Position numbers and translations under genes: made by a program
Part shown: positions 43,766 to 53,084 of the stretch, piece by piece
Layout of the letters: every line of letters begins with the position of its first letter
How positions within the stretch are numbered: the stretch's first letter is position 1
Notes under the pieces: generated by a model
The model's database searches: none
What the model saw: the letters and a program-made list of their open reading frames with translations, nothing else
Told to the model about the DNA's origin: nothing
Assembly: GCF_007992435.1 (NCBI RefSeq)
Contig: NZ_BKAG01000018.1
Coordinates: 83,441-147,440 of the forward strand
Source of the DNA: Prosthecobacter gellanilyticus
GTDB lineage: Bacteria > Verrucomicrobiota > Verrucomicrobiia > Verrucomicrobiales > Verrucomicrobiaceae
Length of the DNA stretch: 64,000 bases
Reading direction: 5' to 3'

Positions 43766-44601
43766 CAACGGCGTCCTAAAATCTCCTTCGCGAGTTTCTT
43801 CGCCAGCACGCGGATGCGCTTCACGCGGCTGGAGTAGTTTCCTTGCATGATGTCCTGCCGCACATAGGCACGCATGATCTGGCGGTCGATCATCGCCTGC
43901 GTGACGAAGCCATCTCGCATGGCCGCGTGCAGATGCTCAAACCACACCTCCCCCGCCGGATGCCCGGTGAACTTCCACGGCTGCATATCCAGACGTGTGT
44001 AGTGGATGAGCTGCGTGGTGCCCGGAGTGTAATCATCAAAGACATTCCATCCTGGCGGCAGCTCGGTGAGGCCTAACGGATAACGTTGAATGAACGGCCC
44101 CTGCATGCGATGCAGGTCCGTGAGAGTAAAATCACCGCGCTCGATGCCTGCGAACCACTCCGAGACATCCCAGCGGCACTTCGCGCAATCAAAGAGCGCC
44201 ATGCTCATGCCCCAGGAAGGTCCCGGAGCACCTTCGTTATAGGCATCCGGCTTCGCCATCATGGCCGCACCCTTCATGTCGATGCTCTGGAAGATGCCGA
44301 TGTCCGTGAAGCAAACCATGTCCGAGTCAATATACATCGCCCGGCCCTGATGGCCGCAGAGCTGCGGGATGAACCAGCGGAAGTTCGAGAACTCCGTGAC
44401 GTTCGCATACTTGATGTTCAGCGGCGTGTTCAGCCGCTCGATACGCCCGTCCGCCCACTCCACGGTGTCATGCGTGCCATTGTAGACATGCACGGCCACG
44501 TTCGCTCCGCTGAGCTTGCGGATGGAATGCTCAAGCACCTTGCGCTCGATGACGCTGGCCTCGCCGGAACCGATAAAAATCTGGAGAACGTCTGGATTCA
44601 T
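43765..44601 (-). CDS. GT8-like glycosyltransferase
   Basis: A 278-residue GT-A protein. Its N-terminal strand LQIFIGSGEASVIERKVLEHSIRK and the metal motif AMYIDSDMVCFTDI (DSD) are typical of GT8 and related retaining transferases. PGPSWGMSMALFDCAKCRW and TQLIHYTRLDMQPW (HxxxxxxxPW, second metal ligand and donor contacts) support this. The C-terminus is basic and may touch the membrane. It is coupled by TGATG and ATGA to its neighbours. The donor is likely a UDP-sugar by family precedent only. Confidence 0.78.
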   Translation of the reverse strand: MNPDVLQIFIGSGEASVIERKVLEHSIRKLSGANVAVHVYNGTHDTVEWADGRIERLNTPLNIKYANVTEFSNFRWFIPQLCGHQGRAMYIDSDMVCFTDIGIFQSIDMKGAAMMAKPDAYNEGAPGPSWGMSMALFDCAKCRWDVSEWFAGIERGDFTLTDLHRMQGPFIQRYPLGLTELPPGWNVFDDYTPGTTQLIHYTRLDMQPWKFTGHPAGEVWFEHLHAAMRDGFVTQAMIDRQIMRAYVRQDIMQGNYSSRVKRIRVLAKKLAKEILGRR

Positions 44602-45170
44602 GCCGCCGAACTAAAAGTGTGAACTTCGGTGGGAGTGTCCTTGGCACCTTGAAAGCTCGCCTCCACACGCTGGGTCGTGGCATGCTCGCGCAGGCGGTCC
44701 ATCCACCAGGAGGCTGGATGCACCGTGCAGTGCGCATTCTCGCCATTCGGCAGCGTCTTCGCTGCGAGCCTCGTGGAGATGCTGAAGTAGACCAGCTTCT
44801 TAGCACGGGCAAAAATGCGTGCGAGCACCTCAGGCACCAGCGCCTCAGGCACATGCTCCATCACATCCGTGCAGATCACCGCATCAAAGGGGCCATCAGG
44901 CAGCTTTGAATGCGCAGACACACCGGGATCATAGAGCGTGGGGATGACACCCCACTGATGCTTCTCATGCAGCTTCATCTCGGAATACTGCTTCCCTTTG
45001 CCACAGCCGTAATCGAGCACACTCGTGCAGCCCGTTTCACGCAGGAGCTCGCCGAGGCGCTCAGCATGCGGGGCAAGACTATGCCCGACAAACATCCCGC
45101 CGCGCAGATGCATCCAGCGGTAGAGCACATGATACTTCAGGCGCTGAATCTGGACGGCGAGCGCACTCAT
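44598..45170 (-). CDS. SAM-dependent methyltransferase
   Basis: A 190-residue class I methyltransferase: VLDYGCGKGKQYS (motif I), TLYDPGVSAHSKLP (beta-2) and FDAVICTDVMEHVPEALVPEVLARIF (motif IV), then a short C-terminal part with ENAHCTVHPASWWMDRL. Proteins of this form in O-antigen loci sit beside Wzt, as here: it follows copy 2 of the ATPase with an ATGA overlap. A role in terminal modification of the chain is possible but not shown. Confidence 0.82.
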   Translation of the reverse strand: MSALAVQIQRLKYHVLYRWMHLRGGMFVGHSLAPHAERLGELLRETGCTSVLDYGCGKGKQYSEMKLHEKHQWGVIPTLYDPGVSAHSKLPDGPFDAVICTDVMEHVPEALVPEVLARIFARAKKLVYFSISTRLAAKTLPNGENAHCTVHPASWWMDRLREHATTQRVEASFQGAKDTPTEVHTFSSAA

Positions 45171-46411
45171 GCGGACATCACCTCCCAGGTGGCTGGCGCT
45201 TGCAGCATGCCTGCGCGCGTGGTCTCACGACTCTCGATGCGGAACATCAGCGCCTCATTGACCTTGTCCAGCGGATCACCGCGCTGGCCTGCGCCGATAC
45301 CGATCCAGTAATCTCCCGGAGTCAGGTGCAAGGCAGGCACCACACAGCGGCAAACAAAGCTGCCGGAGGAGGGCAGCGGATGCCCAGTGTTATCACCATG
45401 GAACCAGGTGGCGACACGCTCGCCACCCGAGCTGCTGAGCTGGATGCTGAAAGTTAGACTATCACGGATCTGGCCACGAAGGTCACACTCGATCACGATG
45501 GTCACCGCTTCATCTGGCTCAAAGACTGCCGAAGCCGAATGACGTGCGCTTTCCAGCGATACCGCCGCAAAGATGCATGCCGAGCCTTTGTCACGTGGTG
45601 TGTCCTGCAGATCGACACGCGCGGGAAGCTGCTCCGCGAAATCCTGACCTCCACGAAGATAGCGCTGCACGGTCTCCTCGACATCGCGCGAATGCTCCAC
45701 CACCCGGCCACGATCCAGCCAGAGCACGGAGGAGCAGAGACGGCGCACCGCGCTCATCTGATGGCTAACAAAAAGAATGGTCCGGCCACTCTGGCGCGCC
45801 ACGGACTCCATCTTGCCGAGGCACTTGGCCTGGAATTGCGCATCACCCACGGCGAGCACTTCATCCACCACCAGGATCTCAGGGCGCAGATGCGCGGCTA
45901 CTGAGAAAGCCAGACGCACATACATGCCGCTGCTGTAGCGCTTCACCGGAGTATCCAGGAATCTCTCCACTTCCGCAAAGGCCACGATCTCATCGAAGCT
46001 CGCATTGATCTCCTTCCGCGTCATGCCGAGGATGGCACCATTGAGGTGGATGTTCTCACGCCCCGTGAGTTCCGGATGAAAGCCCGTGCCCACCTCTAGG
46101 AGCGAGGCCACGCGGCCATCCAGCGTGACACGGCCTTGGCTGGGTTCGGTGATGCGCGAAAGGATTTTGAGCAGCGTGCTCTTCCCTGCCCCGTTGCGGC
46201 CGATGATGCCGAGCACCTCGCCGCGAGGCATTTCAAAGGACACCTCATGCAGCGCCCAGAACTCCTCATGAGATTCAGGTCCCTGACGCGATGCCGCCCG
46301 CGCCCAGAGCCCCGCCACGGAATCCCGCAGCGTGCTATATCGCTTCGTGGCCTGGTGGCGCAGCGTGTAGCGCTTGCCCAGGTTTTCCACGCTGATCATG
46401 GGGTCAGACAT
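45167..46411 (-). CDS. Wzt-like polysaccharide ABC transporter ATPase (copy 2)
   Basis: A 414-residue ABC ATPase. Walker A GRNGAGKST (71-79), signature YSSGMYVRLAFS, Walker B ILVVDEVLAVGD and H-loop LFVSHQ are intact, and the ATPase half is very close to copy 1. The C-terminal domain from about 265 (ACIFAAVSLESARHSASAVFEPDEAVTIVIECDLRG onward) has the same fold plan as copy 1 but little visible sequence similarity, so it would recognise a different sugar end group. The MSDPMISVEN start overlaps the upstream stop by 8 bp and is preferred to a longer frame. The permease gene is one gene upstream. Confidence 0.88.
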   Translation of the reverse strand: MSDPMISVENLGKRYTLRHQATKRYSTLRDSVAGLWARAASRQGPESHEEFWALHEVSFEMPRGEVLGIIGRNGAGKSTLLKILSRITEPSQGRVTLDGRVASLLEVGTGFHPELTGRENIHLNGAILGMTRKEINASFDEIVAFAEVERFLDTPVKRYSSGMYVRLAFSVAAHLRPEILVVDEVLAVGDAQFQAKCLGKMESVARQSGRTILFVSHQMSAVRRLCSSVLWLDRGRVVEHSRDVEETVQRYLRGGQDFAEQLPARVDLQDTPRDKGSACIFAAVSLESARHSASAVFEPDEAVTIVIECDLRGQIRDSLTFSIQLSSSGGERVATWFHGDNTGHPLPSSGSFVCRCVVPALHLTPGDYWIGIGAGQRGDPLDKVNEALMFRIESRETTRAGMLQAPATWEVMSA

Positions 46412-47378
46412 GAGCGGGTCGTGTGGCAATGCTCCAGGCGGCCTGGGCATAACCAAGGATAGTTTGAAGGCCTGCCATCCATTGCGACGGACGTCTCATG
46501 GAACCCAGCAAACTAAAGCCGAGCATCAGGGCGAGATTCAAATGATCACGAGGAGTGTCGCGGCCCATGACGCGAGTCATGATGTAGTAGCGATTCCGCA
46601 ATCCCTGATCTGCCAGTGCTCGGCGGCTGCGCTTGTGAATGCCGCCCTGGCTGTCGTGAATGCAGCGTGCGGCACGCACATGCCACATCTTCCAGCGCTG
46701 CCCCACCGTCAGCGAGGCGGCGAGATCCTCACCGATAGCCGCGCCTTCAAAATGATCCGGCACCGCAGGCACTGGCAGCGCAGCTTTCGTATAGAGGGTG
46801 CAGCCACCGCCGAGCCATTCAGCGCGCATCAAAGGCGGACCTTCCAGCGAGGCATCGTGCAGAAAGGTCCAGCCAGGACCCACGCAGGCCGAGGCATAAG
46901 TATCGCGCACATGACCATTCTCAAACCAGCGCATCAAAGCCCGTGTGGCCTTGCCCGGAGGATGATAGGGCTCATTGATCAAGGTGGCAGTGACTCCGCC
47001 CACCGTTTCATCTTTAGCGATCACATCGTGCAGATGTTTCAAGCATCCCGGCTCGAGGATGATGTCATCATCCAGGAACCAAACATAGGTCTGCGTGGCC
47101 GCAGCCACGGCTTGATTACGCTGCGGCGCGAGGCCTTTACGATTCGCGAGAAGATACTGCCACACCACTTGGTCCCCGAAACGCTGCTGCCATCGCGGTC
47201 TGATGGACTCCACCAGAGCACGTGTGTCATCACCATCCGAGGCATCACAGATCACGATCTCACGCGGCAGCGTGTCCTGCACCTCCAGCGACTCTAGAAA
47301 CCGGGCCAGGATAGGCGCGCGGTTGCGGGTCGGCAGGATGGCGGACACAGGCACGATGCGTGGAGATGGCTGGCTCAT
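46404..47378 (-). CDS. GT2 glycosyltransferase
   Basis: A 324-residue GT-A transferase: VSAILPTRNRAPILARFLESLEVQDTLPREIVICDASDGDDT, then TYVWFLDDDIILEPGCL (DDD metal site) and AEWLGGGCTLYTKAALPVPAVPDHFEGAAIGEDLAASL (ED catalytic base). The C-terminal hydrophobic stretch (LALMLGFSLLGS) may bind the membrane. It lies between the permease (6 bp) and copy 2 of the ATPase (8-bp overlap), so it is firmly part of the export operon. Confidence 0.86.
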   Translation of the reverse strand: MSQPSPRIVPVSAILPTRNRAPILARFLESLEVQDTLPREIVICDASDGDDTRALVESIRPRWQQRFGDQVVWQYLLANRKGLAPQRNQAVAAATQTYVWFLDDDIILEPGCLKHLHDVIAKDETVGGVTATLINEPYHPPGKATRALMRWFENGHVRDTYASACVGPGWTFLHDASLEGPPLMRAEWLGGGCTLYTKAALPVPAVPDHFEGAAIGEDLAASLTVGQRWKMWHVRAARCIHDSQGGIHKRSRRALADQGLRNRYYIMTRVMGRDTPRDHLNLALMLGFSLLGSMRRPSQWMAGLQTILGYAQAAWSIATRPAHV

Positions 47379-47384
47379 CCAGGG

Positions 47385-48212
47385 TCAGATGACGTCGGCA
47401 AAGGTGCGCTCGGTGGCACGGAAGTATTTGATGCCGACAACCAGCAAAAACAGACTCAAGGCCGAGGACAGGGCAAAGCTGCCCCAGTGCATTTCCGTGG
47501 TGCCGCAGATGGCCCAGCGGAAGCCATCGATCACCCCCACGATGGGATTGATGGAGACGATCATGCGGCCCCAGTCACCAAAGCGTTCCTCAATCACACT
47601 CGTGCTGTAAAACACCGGCGAGATGAACTGCCCGAACTGCACCACAAAGGGAATGATGTAGCGGAAGTCGCGGTATTTCACATTCAGCGCCGTGAAGAGC
47701 AATCCAGGCCCCATGGCCGTAACAAAGGCCAGCGCCGTGAAGAGCGGCAGCGCCAGCAGACGCCACGTCGGCATCACCTGATACCACACCATCAGCCCCG
47801 CGAGGATCACCATGGAGATGGCGAAGTCCACAAAGGCCACCACCACCGCGCTCGCAGGCAGGATCATGCGCGGGAAGTAGACTTTGGAGATCAGGTTCGC
47901 ATTGCCCACCAGGCTGTTCGCAGACTCGGTGAGTGCGCTGGAAAAGAAATACCAGGGCAGCGTGCCAGCACAGACCATAATGGCATAGGGCACACCATCG
48001 GAAGGCAGCTGCGCCAGTGTGCCGAAGACACCGGCACCGATCAGGATGGTCAGCAGCGGCCGCAGCACAGCCCAGGCCACACCGATGACGGTCTGCTTGT
48101 AGCGAACCAAAATATCACGCCAGGCCAGGAAGCCGAAAAGCTCCCGGTAGCGCCAGAGATCGGCCCAATACTGCCGGGAGGCACGTCCGGCTTCGATGAC
48201 AAGTTTGCTCAT
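47385..48212 (-). CDS. Wzm-like ABC-2 polysaccharide export permease
   Basis: A 275-residue membrane protein with six hydrophobic helices and the N-terminal amphipathic gate region [43 protein letters not shown], a hallmark of Wzm/TagG permeases. Other landmarks are [31 protein letters not shown] and [27 protein letters not shown]. It would move undecaprenyl-diphosphate-linked glycan across the inner membrane with a Wzt dimer. It is the only such permease in the window and must serve one or both ATPases. ATGA overlap with the rmlB gene. Confidence 0.9.
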   Translation of the reverse strand: MSKLVIEAGRASRQYWADLWRYRELFGFLAWRDILVRYKQTVIGVAWAVLRPLLTILIGAGVFGTLAQLPSDGVPYAIMVCAGTLPWYFFSSALTESANSLVGNANLISKVYFPRMILPASAVVVAFVDFAISMVILAGLMVWYQVMPTWRLLALPLFTALAFVTAMGPGLLFTALNVKYRDFRYIIPFVVQFGQFISPVFYSTSVIEERFGDWGRMIVSINPIVGVIDGFRWAICGTTEMHWGSFALSSALSLFLLVVGIKYFRATERTFADVI

Positions 48213-49228
48213 GCTCGGGAGGAAGAAGTGACAGCGCTAACCCATTGTTGGTTAGCCAGATACCAGGCGACCGTGTCACGCAGGCCGCTTTCAAAAGTGT
48301 GCGCAGGCCGCCAGCCGAGATCACGGGCGATCTTGCCCGCATCAATGGCATAGCGACGATCATGCCCTGGTCGGTCTTTGACAAAGCTGATCAAGGAACG
48401 CGAGCCGCCACCGAGGACGGGCTGCATCTCATCGATCAAATCACAGATCTGCTCCACCAGGGGAAGGTTCACGACCTCGTTATGACCGCCGATGTTGTAG
48501 GTCTCACCCACGGCACCTTGATTCAAAACAGTCCAAAGTGCTTCGACATGGTCACTCACATGCAGCCAGTCACGCACATTCAGGCCATCGCCAAACACCG
48601 GCACCGGCTGGCGGCTCAAAACACTCTGAATGACCACCGGAATGAGCTTCTCAGGAAATTGATACGGCCCGTAGTTGTTCGAGCAGTTCGTGATCAGCAC
48701 CGGCAGACCATAGGTGTGGTGGTAACTCCGCACCAGCATGTCCGCCGCAGCCTTGCTGGCCGCATAGGGAGAGCTCGGTGCATAGGAGGAGCTTTCCGTG
48801 AAGGTGCCAGTGGCTCCGAGAGAGCCGTAGACCTCATCCGTGCTCACGTGATGGAAACGATGCGCCGCCGATGAATCAGACCAATGAGAGCGGCAGGCTT
48901 CGAGGAGATTGAAGGTGCCGACGATGTTCGTGTGGATGAAATCATCCGGCCCGGAAATGCTACGATCCACATGGGACTCGGCAGCGAGATGCATGACGTG
49001 GGTGATGTCGTGCTGCTTCACCACGCGGATGACAGCTTCCTTGTCACGCAGGTCCACCTTCTCAAAGACATAGCGGGACTGCGTTTCGAGACCACTGATG
49101 TTCTCCAGATGACCAGCATAGGTCAGCGCATCCAGGTTCACCACCTTCGTCACTTCGGGCTTGGTGATCACATGCCGCACCAGATTGGATCCGATGAAGC
49201 CTGCGCCGCCTGTGATGAGGAGATTCAT
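48209..49228 (-). CDS. rmlB: dTDP-glucose 4,6-dehydratase
   Basis: A 339-residue extended SDR that converts dTDP-glucose to dTDP-4-keto-6-deoxyglucose. Clear signatures are [65 protein letters not shown] (TDE catalytic acids) and [12 protein letters not shown] (YxxxK), then [20 protein letters not shown]. The start at MNLLITGG fits the family; the longer frame adds 14 residues. It overlaps the permease by 4 bp. RmlC and RmlD are not in the window, so the product may be an amino- or other deoxyhexose rather than rhamnose. Confidence 0.93.
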   Translation of the reverse strand: MNLLITGGAGFIGSNLVRHVITKPEVTKVVNLDALTYAGHLENISGLETQSRYVFEKVDLRDKEAVIRVVKQHDITHVMHLAAESHVDRSISGPDDFIHTNIVGTFNLLEACRSHWSDSSAAHRFHHVSTDEVYGSLGATGTFTESSSYAPSSPYAASKAAADMLVRSYHHTYGLPVLITNCSNNYGPYQFPEKLIPVVIQSVLSRQPVPVFGDGLNVRDWLHVSDHVEALWTVLNQGAVGETYNIGGHNEVVNLPLVEQICDLIDEMQPVLGGGSRSLISFVKDRPGHDRRYAIDAGKIARDLGWRPAHTFESGLRDTVAWYLANQQWVSAVTSSSRA

Positions 49229-49271
49229 GAACGCAGATTTTGACAGTGACACAGCCTCGCTGCGGATCACA

Positions 49272-50000
49272 TCACTTCACGGCCACGTATTCGCTGAACA
49301 CGCCGAGGCAGGAGACGCGGCGCGCCTCGCTAAACCCGGCCTCTTTCAGGGAGGAAAGCACATCCTCAGGGCGCACGCAGGTGTCCATGGTCTCCCAGAA
49401 GTAGACCATCATCTCCTCGGCCTTGGCACTGCGAGTCAGCAGACGGGCGAAGAAGGGATAGATGATGCCGAAGTAGAGCTTGAAGAGCCAGGAGCCAAAC
49501 CTGCCCGCAGGGCGCGTGGCCTCGAGAATGAGCACGCGACCGCCGGGCTTCAGCACGCGATTGAACTCGCGGAAGGTGCCGGTGATATCCGCGAAGTGGC
49601 GCAAGGCATAACCAACGGTGAGGAAATCCTGCGAGGCATCCGCAACCGGCATCTTCTCAGCACCACTCTGGATGAAGGTGGCTCCAGGGAGCTTCTTCCG
49701 CGCCACGGCCAGCATGCCATCACTCGGTTCCACGCAAGTGATGGTCTTGTCAGAGCCGAGCACCTGGCTGGCGGCCACGGACATGAGGCCCGTGCCACAG
49801 GCCACATCCAGCAGGTTCATGCCGGGCTTCAGGCCATGACGTGACTGCGCAAACTTGCGGTAAAGATTCCCCGAGCCCCAAAAGCCCCAGCCAACGATGG
49901 GATCATAGTGCTCGGCGCCTTCATCAAAAAGCTGCTTCACATAGCCGGGGCGCTCCTCAGCTTGGGCGTAACGATGGGCGAGAACAGGATGCGGGGTCAT
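49272..50000 (-). CDS. UbiE/MenG-type C-methyltransferase
   Basis: A 242-residue class I methyltransferase of the UbiE/COQ5 family: [32 protein letters not shown], motif [31 protein letters not shown] and [39 protein letters not shown]. Family members methylate the quinone ring of ubiquinone or menaquinone. Its place between rmlA and rmlB is odd for a respiratory gene and could mean sugar C-methylation instead, or mere neighbourhood. Gaps of 30-43 bp on both sides contrast with the tight overlaps elsewhere. Confidence 0.8.
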   Translation of the reverse strand: MTPHPVLAHRYAQAEERPGYVKQLFDEGAEHYDPIVGWGFWGSGNLYRKFAQSRHGLKPGMNLLDVACGTGLMSVAASQVLGSDKTITCVEPSDGMLAVARKKLPGATFIQSGAEKMPVADASQDFLTVGYALRHFADITGTFREFNRVLKPGGRVLILEATRPAGRFGSWLFKLYFGIIYPFFARLLTRSAKAEEMMVYFWETMDTCVRPEDVLSSLKEAGFSEARRVSCLGVFSEYVAVK

Positions 50001-50030
50001 TCGTTTTTGGTTAGGTTTATCTGACGTGCA

Positions 50031-50918
50031 TCAGGCACTTTTGATGCCAACACGCTTCACTTCGGTAGAGACGTCCGCCAGATAGTCACGGTATTCGCAC
50101 TTGGGCATGGAGGCCACGAGTGCCTCAAACTGCTCATGCGTGAGAAAGCCACGATACAGCGCGGCCTCCTCCGGGCAGCCGAGCTTCATGCCCTGGCGCT
50201 TTTCAATGGTCTGCACATAGGAGGAGGCCTCGTGCAGGCTGCTGCTGGTGCCGGCATCCAGCCACACGGTGCCGCGGCTGAGGCGTGTCACATGCAGCGT
50301 GCCGCGGCGCAGATATTCACGATTCACGTCCGTGATCTCAAGCTCGCCACGCTCGGAAGGCTTCAAAGTGCGCACGATGTCGATCACCTCGTTGTCGTAG
50401 AGATAAACACCGGGCACGGCGTAGTTGCTGCGTGGCTTCGCGGGCTTCTCTTCCAGAGACACTGCCTTGCCATCCGCATCAAACTCCACCACGCCGTAGC
50501 GCTCGGGGTCTTTGACGTGATAAGCAAAGACCGTGGCACCGGATTCAAACTCGCCAAAGGCACGTGGAAAGGCATCGCCACCGAAGAAAAGGTTATCCCC
50601 GAGGATCAGTGCCACCGGATCTTTACCGATAAAGGACTCGGCGATCAGGAAGGCCTGCGCGATGCCTTCCGCCTTGGCCTGCTCAAAGTAGACAATCGAA
50701 ACACCCCACTGCGAACCATCGCCCAAAAGCTGCTGGAAGCGTGGCAGATCCTCCGGCGTGGAGATCAGGCAGATGTCCCGTATGCCCGCGGCGATGAGCA
50801 CTGTCAGCGGGTAGTAGACCATGGGCTTGTCATAGACCGGCTGCAGTTGCTTGCTGGCCACCTGGGTCAGCGGATACAACCGCGAACCAGCGCCACCTGC
50901 GAGCACAATGCCTTTCAT
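50031..50918 (-). CDS. rmlA: Glucose-1-phosphate thymidylyltransferase
   Basis: A 295-residue nucleotidyltransferase making dTDP-glucose from glucose-1-phosphate and dTTP. MKGIVLAGGAGSRLYPLTQVASKQLQPVYDKPMVYYPL is the RmlA N-terminus (G-G-x-G-x-R-L), followed by LGDNLFFGGDAF, GVVEFDADGKAVSLEEKP and YLYDNEVIDIVRTLKPSERGELEITDVNREYL and AWLDAGT-like VWLDAGTSSSLHEAS. The ATG at MKGIVLAGG is chosen; the longer frame adds 12 residues encoded over a GTTAGG word. It provides substrate for RmlB two genes on. Confidence 0.94.
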   Translation of the reverse strand: MKGIVLAGGAGSRLYPLTQVASKQLQPVYDKPMVYYPLTVLIAAGIRDICLISTPEDLPRFQQLLGDGSQWGVSIVYFEQAKAEGIAQAFLIAESFIGKDPVALILGDNLFFGGDAFPRAFGEFESGATVFAYHVKDPERYGVVEFDADGKAVSLEEKPAKPRSNYAVPGVYLYDNEVIDIVRTLKPSERGELEITDVNREYLRRGTLHVTRLSRGTVWLDAGTSSSLHEASSYVQTIEKRQGMKLGCPEEAALYRGFLTHEQFEALVASMPKCEYRDYLADVSTEVKRVGIKSA

Positions 50919-50950
50919 CGGTTTCGTAACAAAAAGTGCCGTTAGGCGGA

Positions 50951-52720
50951 TCAACCCTCGCGGGTCACCATCCAGTCATTGAGCACCAGCACATCCATCT
51001 TTGTGCGCAGGAAGCAGTCGAGCGCCTCCTGCGGGCGGCACACGACGGGCTCGTTTTCATTGAAGCTCGTGTTCAACACCATCGGCACACCGGTGATCTC
51101 ACGATAAGCGCTGATCAGCTGGTGATAGCGCGGATTCGTCTCCTTGTGCACGGTCTGCAGGCGGCCGGAACCATCCACATGTGTGGTGGCGGGGATCTGC
51201 GCGCGCTTCTCCTGACGCACCTGGAAGACCTCCATCATGAAGGGCACGTCATCATCCTGCTCAAACCACTCGCTCACGTGCTCTCGCAAGATGCTCGGGG
51301 CGAAGGGGCGGAAGGACTCACGGCGCTTGATCTTCAGATTCAAAATGTCCTTCATGTCCGCGCGACGCGGATCACCCAGGATGCTGCGGTTACCCAGCGC
51401 ACGAGGGCCCCACTCCATGCGGCCCTGGAACCAGCCAATGACTTTTCCTTCCGTGATCGCCGCGGCGGTGGTCTTGCAGAGTTCAGCCTCATCCTCAAAG
51501 CGCCGCACCTGGCAGCCTGCGGCCTGAATCTCAGCCATGCGCGAGGTGAGCAAGGACTCGATCTCATACTCGGAGGCCTGCGGACCGACATAGGCGTGAT
51601 CCATCACGAAGGGCTCAGTTTTCTCCGTGGATGGCAGGCCGCTTTCGATCTCGCGTGCGACCACAAATGCCGAACCAATAGCACCACCAGCATCGCCAGC
51701 GGAGGCCGGGAGATACATGCGCTTGAAGGGGGAGTTCAGATACACCTTGCCGTTCGCCACGGAGTTCATGCCGCAGCCGCCGGAGAGCGCGAGATCTGTG
51801 CAGCCGTAGCGCTTGTGCAGCGCTTTCAGCATGGCAAAGAGCGCCTCCTCATACATGGCCTGCGCGCTGCGGGCGATGTCGCGATGCTTCTGCTCTAAAG
51901 CCGCACCGAGAGCGCGCTCCGGACCGAGGAGCTCCTCCAGCGCTTCTTTGCGATAAAGCGTGCCCACCTCAGGACAGCAGTCGTCCCAGGTGTAGTGCAC
52001 ATCATCCGTGTGATGCCTGAAATACTTGAGGTTAAGCCGGTAACCGCCATCTGCCTGGATCTGCACGATCTGGCGCATCTCCTTGAGATATTTTGGCTCC
52101 CCATAAGGCGCGAGGCCCATCACCTTGTATTCGTCACCGTAATACGGGAAGCCGAGGAACTGCGTGATGATGGTGTAGAAGATGCCGAGCGAATGCGGGA
52201 AGTAGATGCGACCCTCGATGTCGATCTTGTCTCCATGACCCAGGCCCCAGGCACTGCTGGCGAAATCACCAAAGCCATCCACGGAAAGGCAGACCGCCTC
52301 CTTGAACCCCGACACATGATAGGCCGAGGCCAGATGCGCCAAGTGATGCTCCACACGGTGCACCTGCGCGCGCAGCGTCTCGCCTGGAAAGCGACTCTGG
52401 AACTGATCCTCAAAACTGGCCGCGCGGCGGATGTTGCCTAACCTTTTCCAGATCAAGCCGAGGCTCGGACGTTTGCGCAGCACATACATGGCACGGCGCA
52501 GGTTGTTGACCTTCGGGTTCCGGTTGATGGCGATGTGGTCGACATCACTGAGCTTCAGGCCTGCATCCGCCAGGCACCAGGAGATGGCCTCGGTGGGCAT
52601 GCCAGACCAGTGTTTGATGCGGCGGAAGCGCTCTTCCTCAGCGGCTGCGACCAGCTTGCCATCTTTGACCAGGGCTGCGGCTGAGTCTCCATGATAGGCA
52701 TTGAGTCCGAGAACGATCAT
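50951..52720 (-). CDS. NodU/CmcH-family O-carbamoyltransferase
   Basis: A 589-residue two-domain enzyme that uses ATP and carbamoyl phosphate to carbamoylate a hydroxyl. The N-terminal Kae1-like part has LGLNAYHGDSAAALVKDGKLVAAAEEERFRRIKHWSG and the metal-binding HRVEHHLAHLASAYHVSGF; LALSGGCGMNSVANGK and GDAGGAIGSAF bind nucleotide; the C-terminal YrdC-like half has GWFQGRMEWGPRALGNRSILGDPR and SFRPFAPSIL. Length fits TobZ/NodU relatives. It is the first gene of the leftward locus, 364 bp from the divergent ATP-grasp gene. The acceptor is probably a sugar of the glycan. Confidence 0.9.
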   Translation of the reverse strand: MIVLGLNAYHGDSAAALVKDGKLVAAAEEERFRRIKHWSGMPTEAISWCLADAGLKLSDVDHIAINRNPKVNNLRRAMYVLRKRPSLGLIWKRLGNIRRAASFEDQFQSRFPGETLRAQVHRVEHHLAHLASAYHVSGFKEAVCLSVDGFGDFASSAWGLGHGDKIDIEGRIYFPHSLGIFYTIITQFLGFPYYGDEYKVMGLAPYGEPKYLKEMRQIVQIQADGGYRLNLKYFRHHTDDVHYTWDDCCPEVGTLYRKEALEELLGPERALGAALEQKHRDIARSAQAMYEEALFAMLKALHKRYGCTDLALSGGCGMNSVANGKVYLNSPFKRMYLPASAGDAGGAIGSAFVVAREIESGLPSTEKTEPFVMDHAYVGPQASEYEIESLLTSRMAEIQAAGCQVRRFEDEAELCKTTAAAITEGKVIGWFQGRMEWGPRALGNRSILGDPRRADMKDILNLKIKRRESFRPFAPSILREHVSEWFEQDDDVPFMMEVFQVRQEKRAQIPATTHVDGSGRLQTVHKETNPRYHQLISAYREITGVPMVLNTSFNENEPVVCRPQEALDCFLRTKMDVLVLNDWMVTREG

Positions 52721-53084
52721 GCGTCTTGATTAAATCCGGGCAAGCTGCCGCCCTTGGTCGCTCTCACAGGGAAGCTCCAAAAGCACGGTGGCAGAGGTTG
52801 GGTTGGGACCTTTTTTCGATAAAGGGCCGGAAATGTATCACGGGGTCTAGCAGGGCAAAGCACAAACTCCTGACATAAATAGCTGGTTGACAGCCCCTCC
52901 CGCTCTGCGCGGACAGTCGGAGGAGTCCCTGGTCAGGGGGGCCGGAGGCCCGGTGCAAGTGACCTTTTCGACAACTTGGGAGCCTCCGACCTTCCACTTT
53001 CGCAGAATGCAGGAAAAACCGGCTTCCAAACTTGGCCCCAGACCTGCTTAACTAGTTCGAAAGCCCAACCGACCCCAACCCACC
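52721..53084. other. Divergent intergenic region with candidate promoters
   Basis: This 364-bp region must hold the promoters of the leftward polysaccharide locus and the rightward ATP-grasp operon. A TTGACA occurs at 52887-52892 on the plus strand, but I see no matching -10 element at a suitable distance. An inverted repeat GTCGGAGG (52916-52923) / CCTCCGAC (52983-52990) spans 75 bp, and a local GGCC-GGA-GGCC hairpin lies inside it; these could be operator or leader structures. No credible gene is present. The leader just before the ATG at 53085 is C-rich with no Shine-Dalgarno. Confidence 0.5.

Noticed and set aside
10412..52720. A Wzx flippase or a priming PglC/WbaP-type transferase in the main locus
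   Set aside because: Every membrane protein in the region was read; each fits a polymerase, acyltransferase or ABC permease better. Only the WecA-like protein at 5329-6825 is a priming enzyme.
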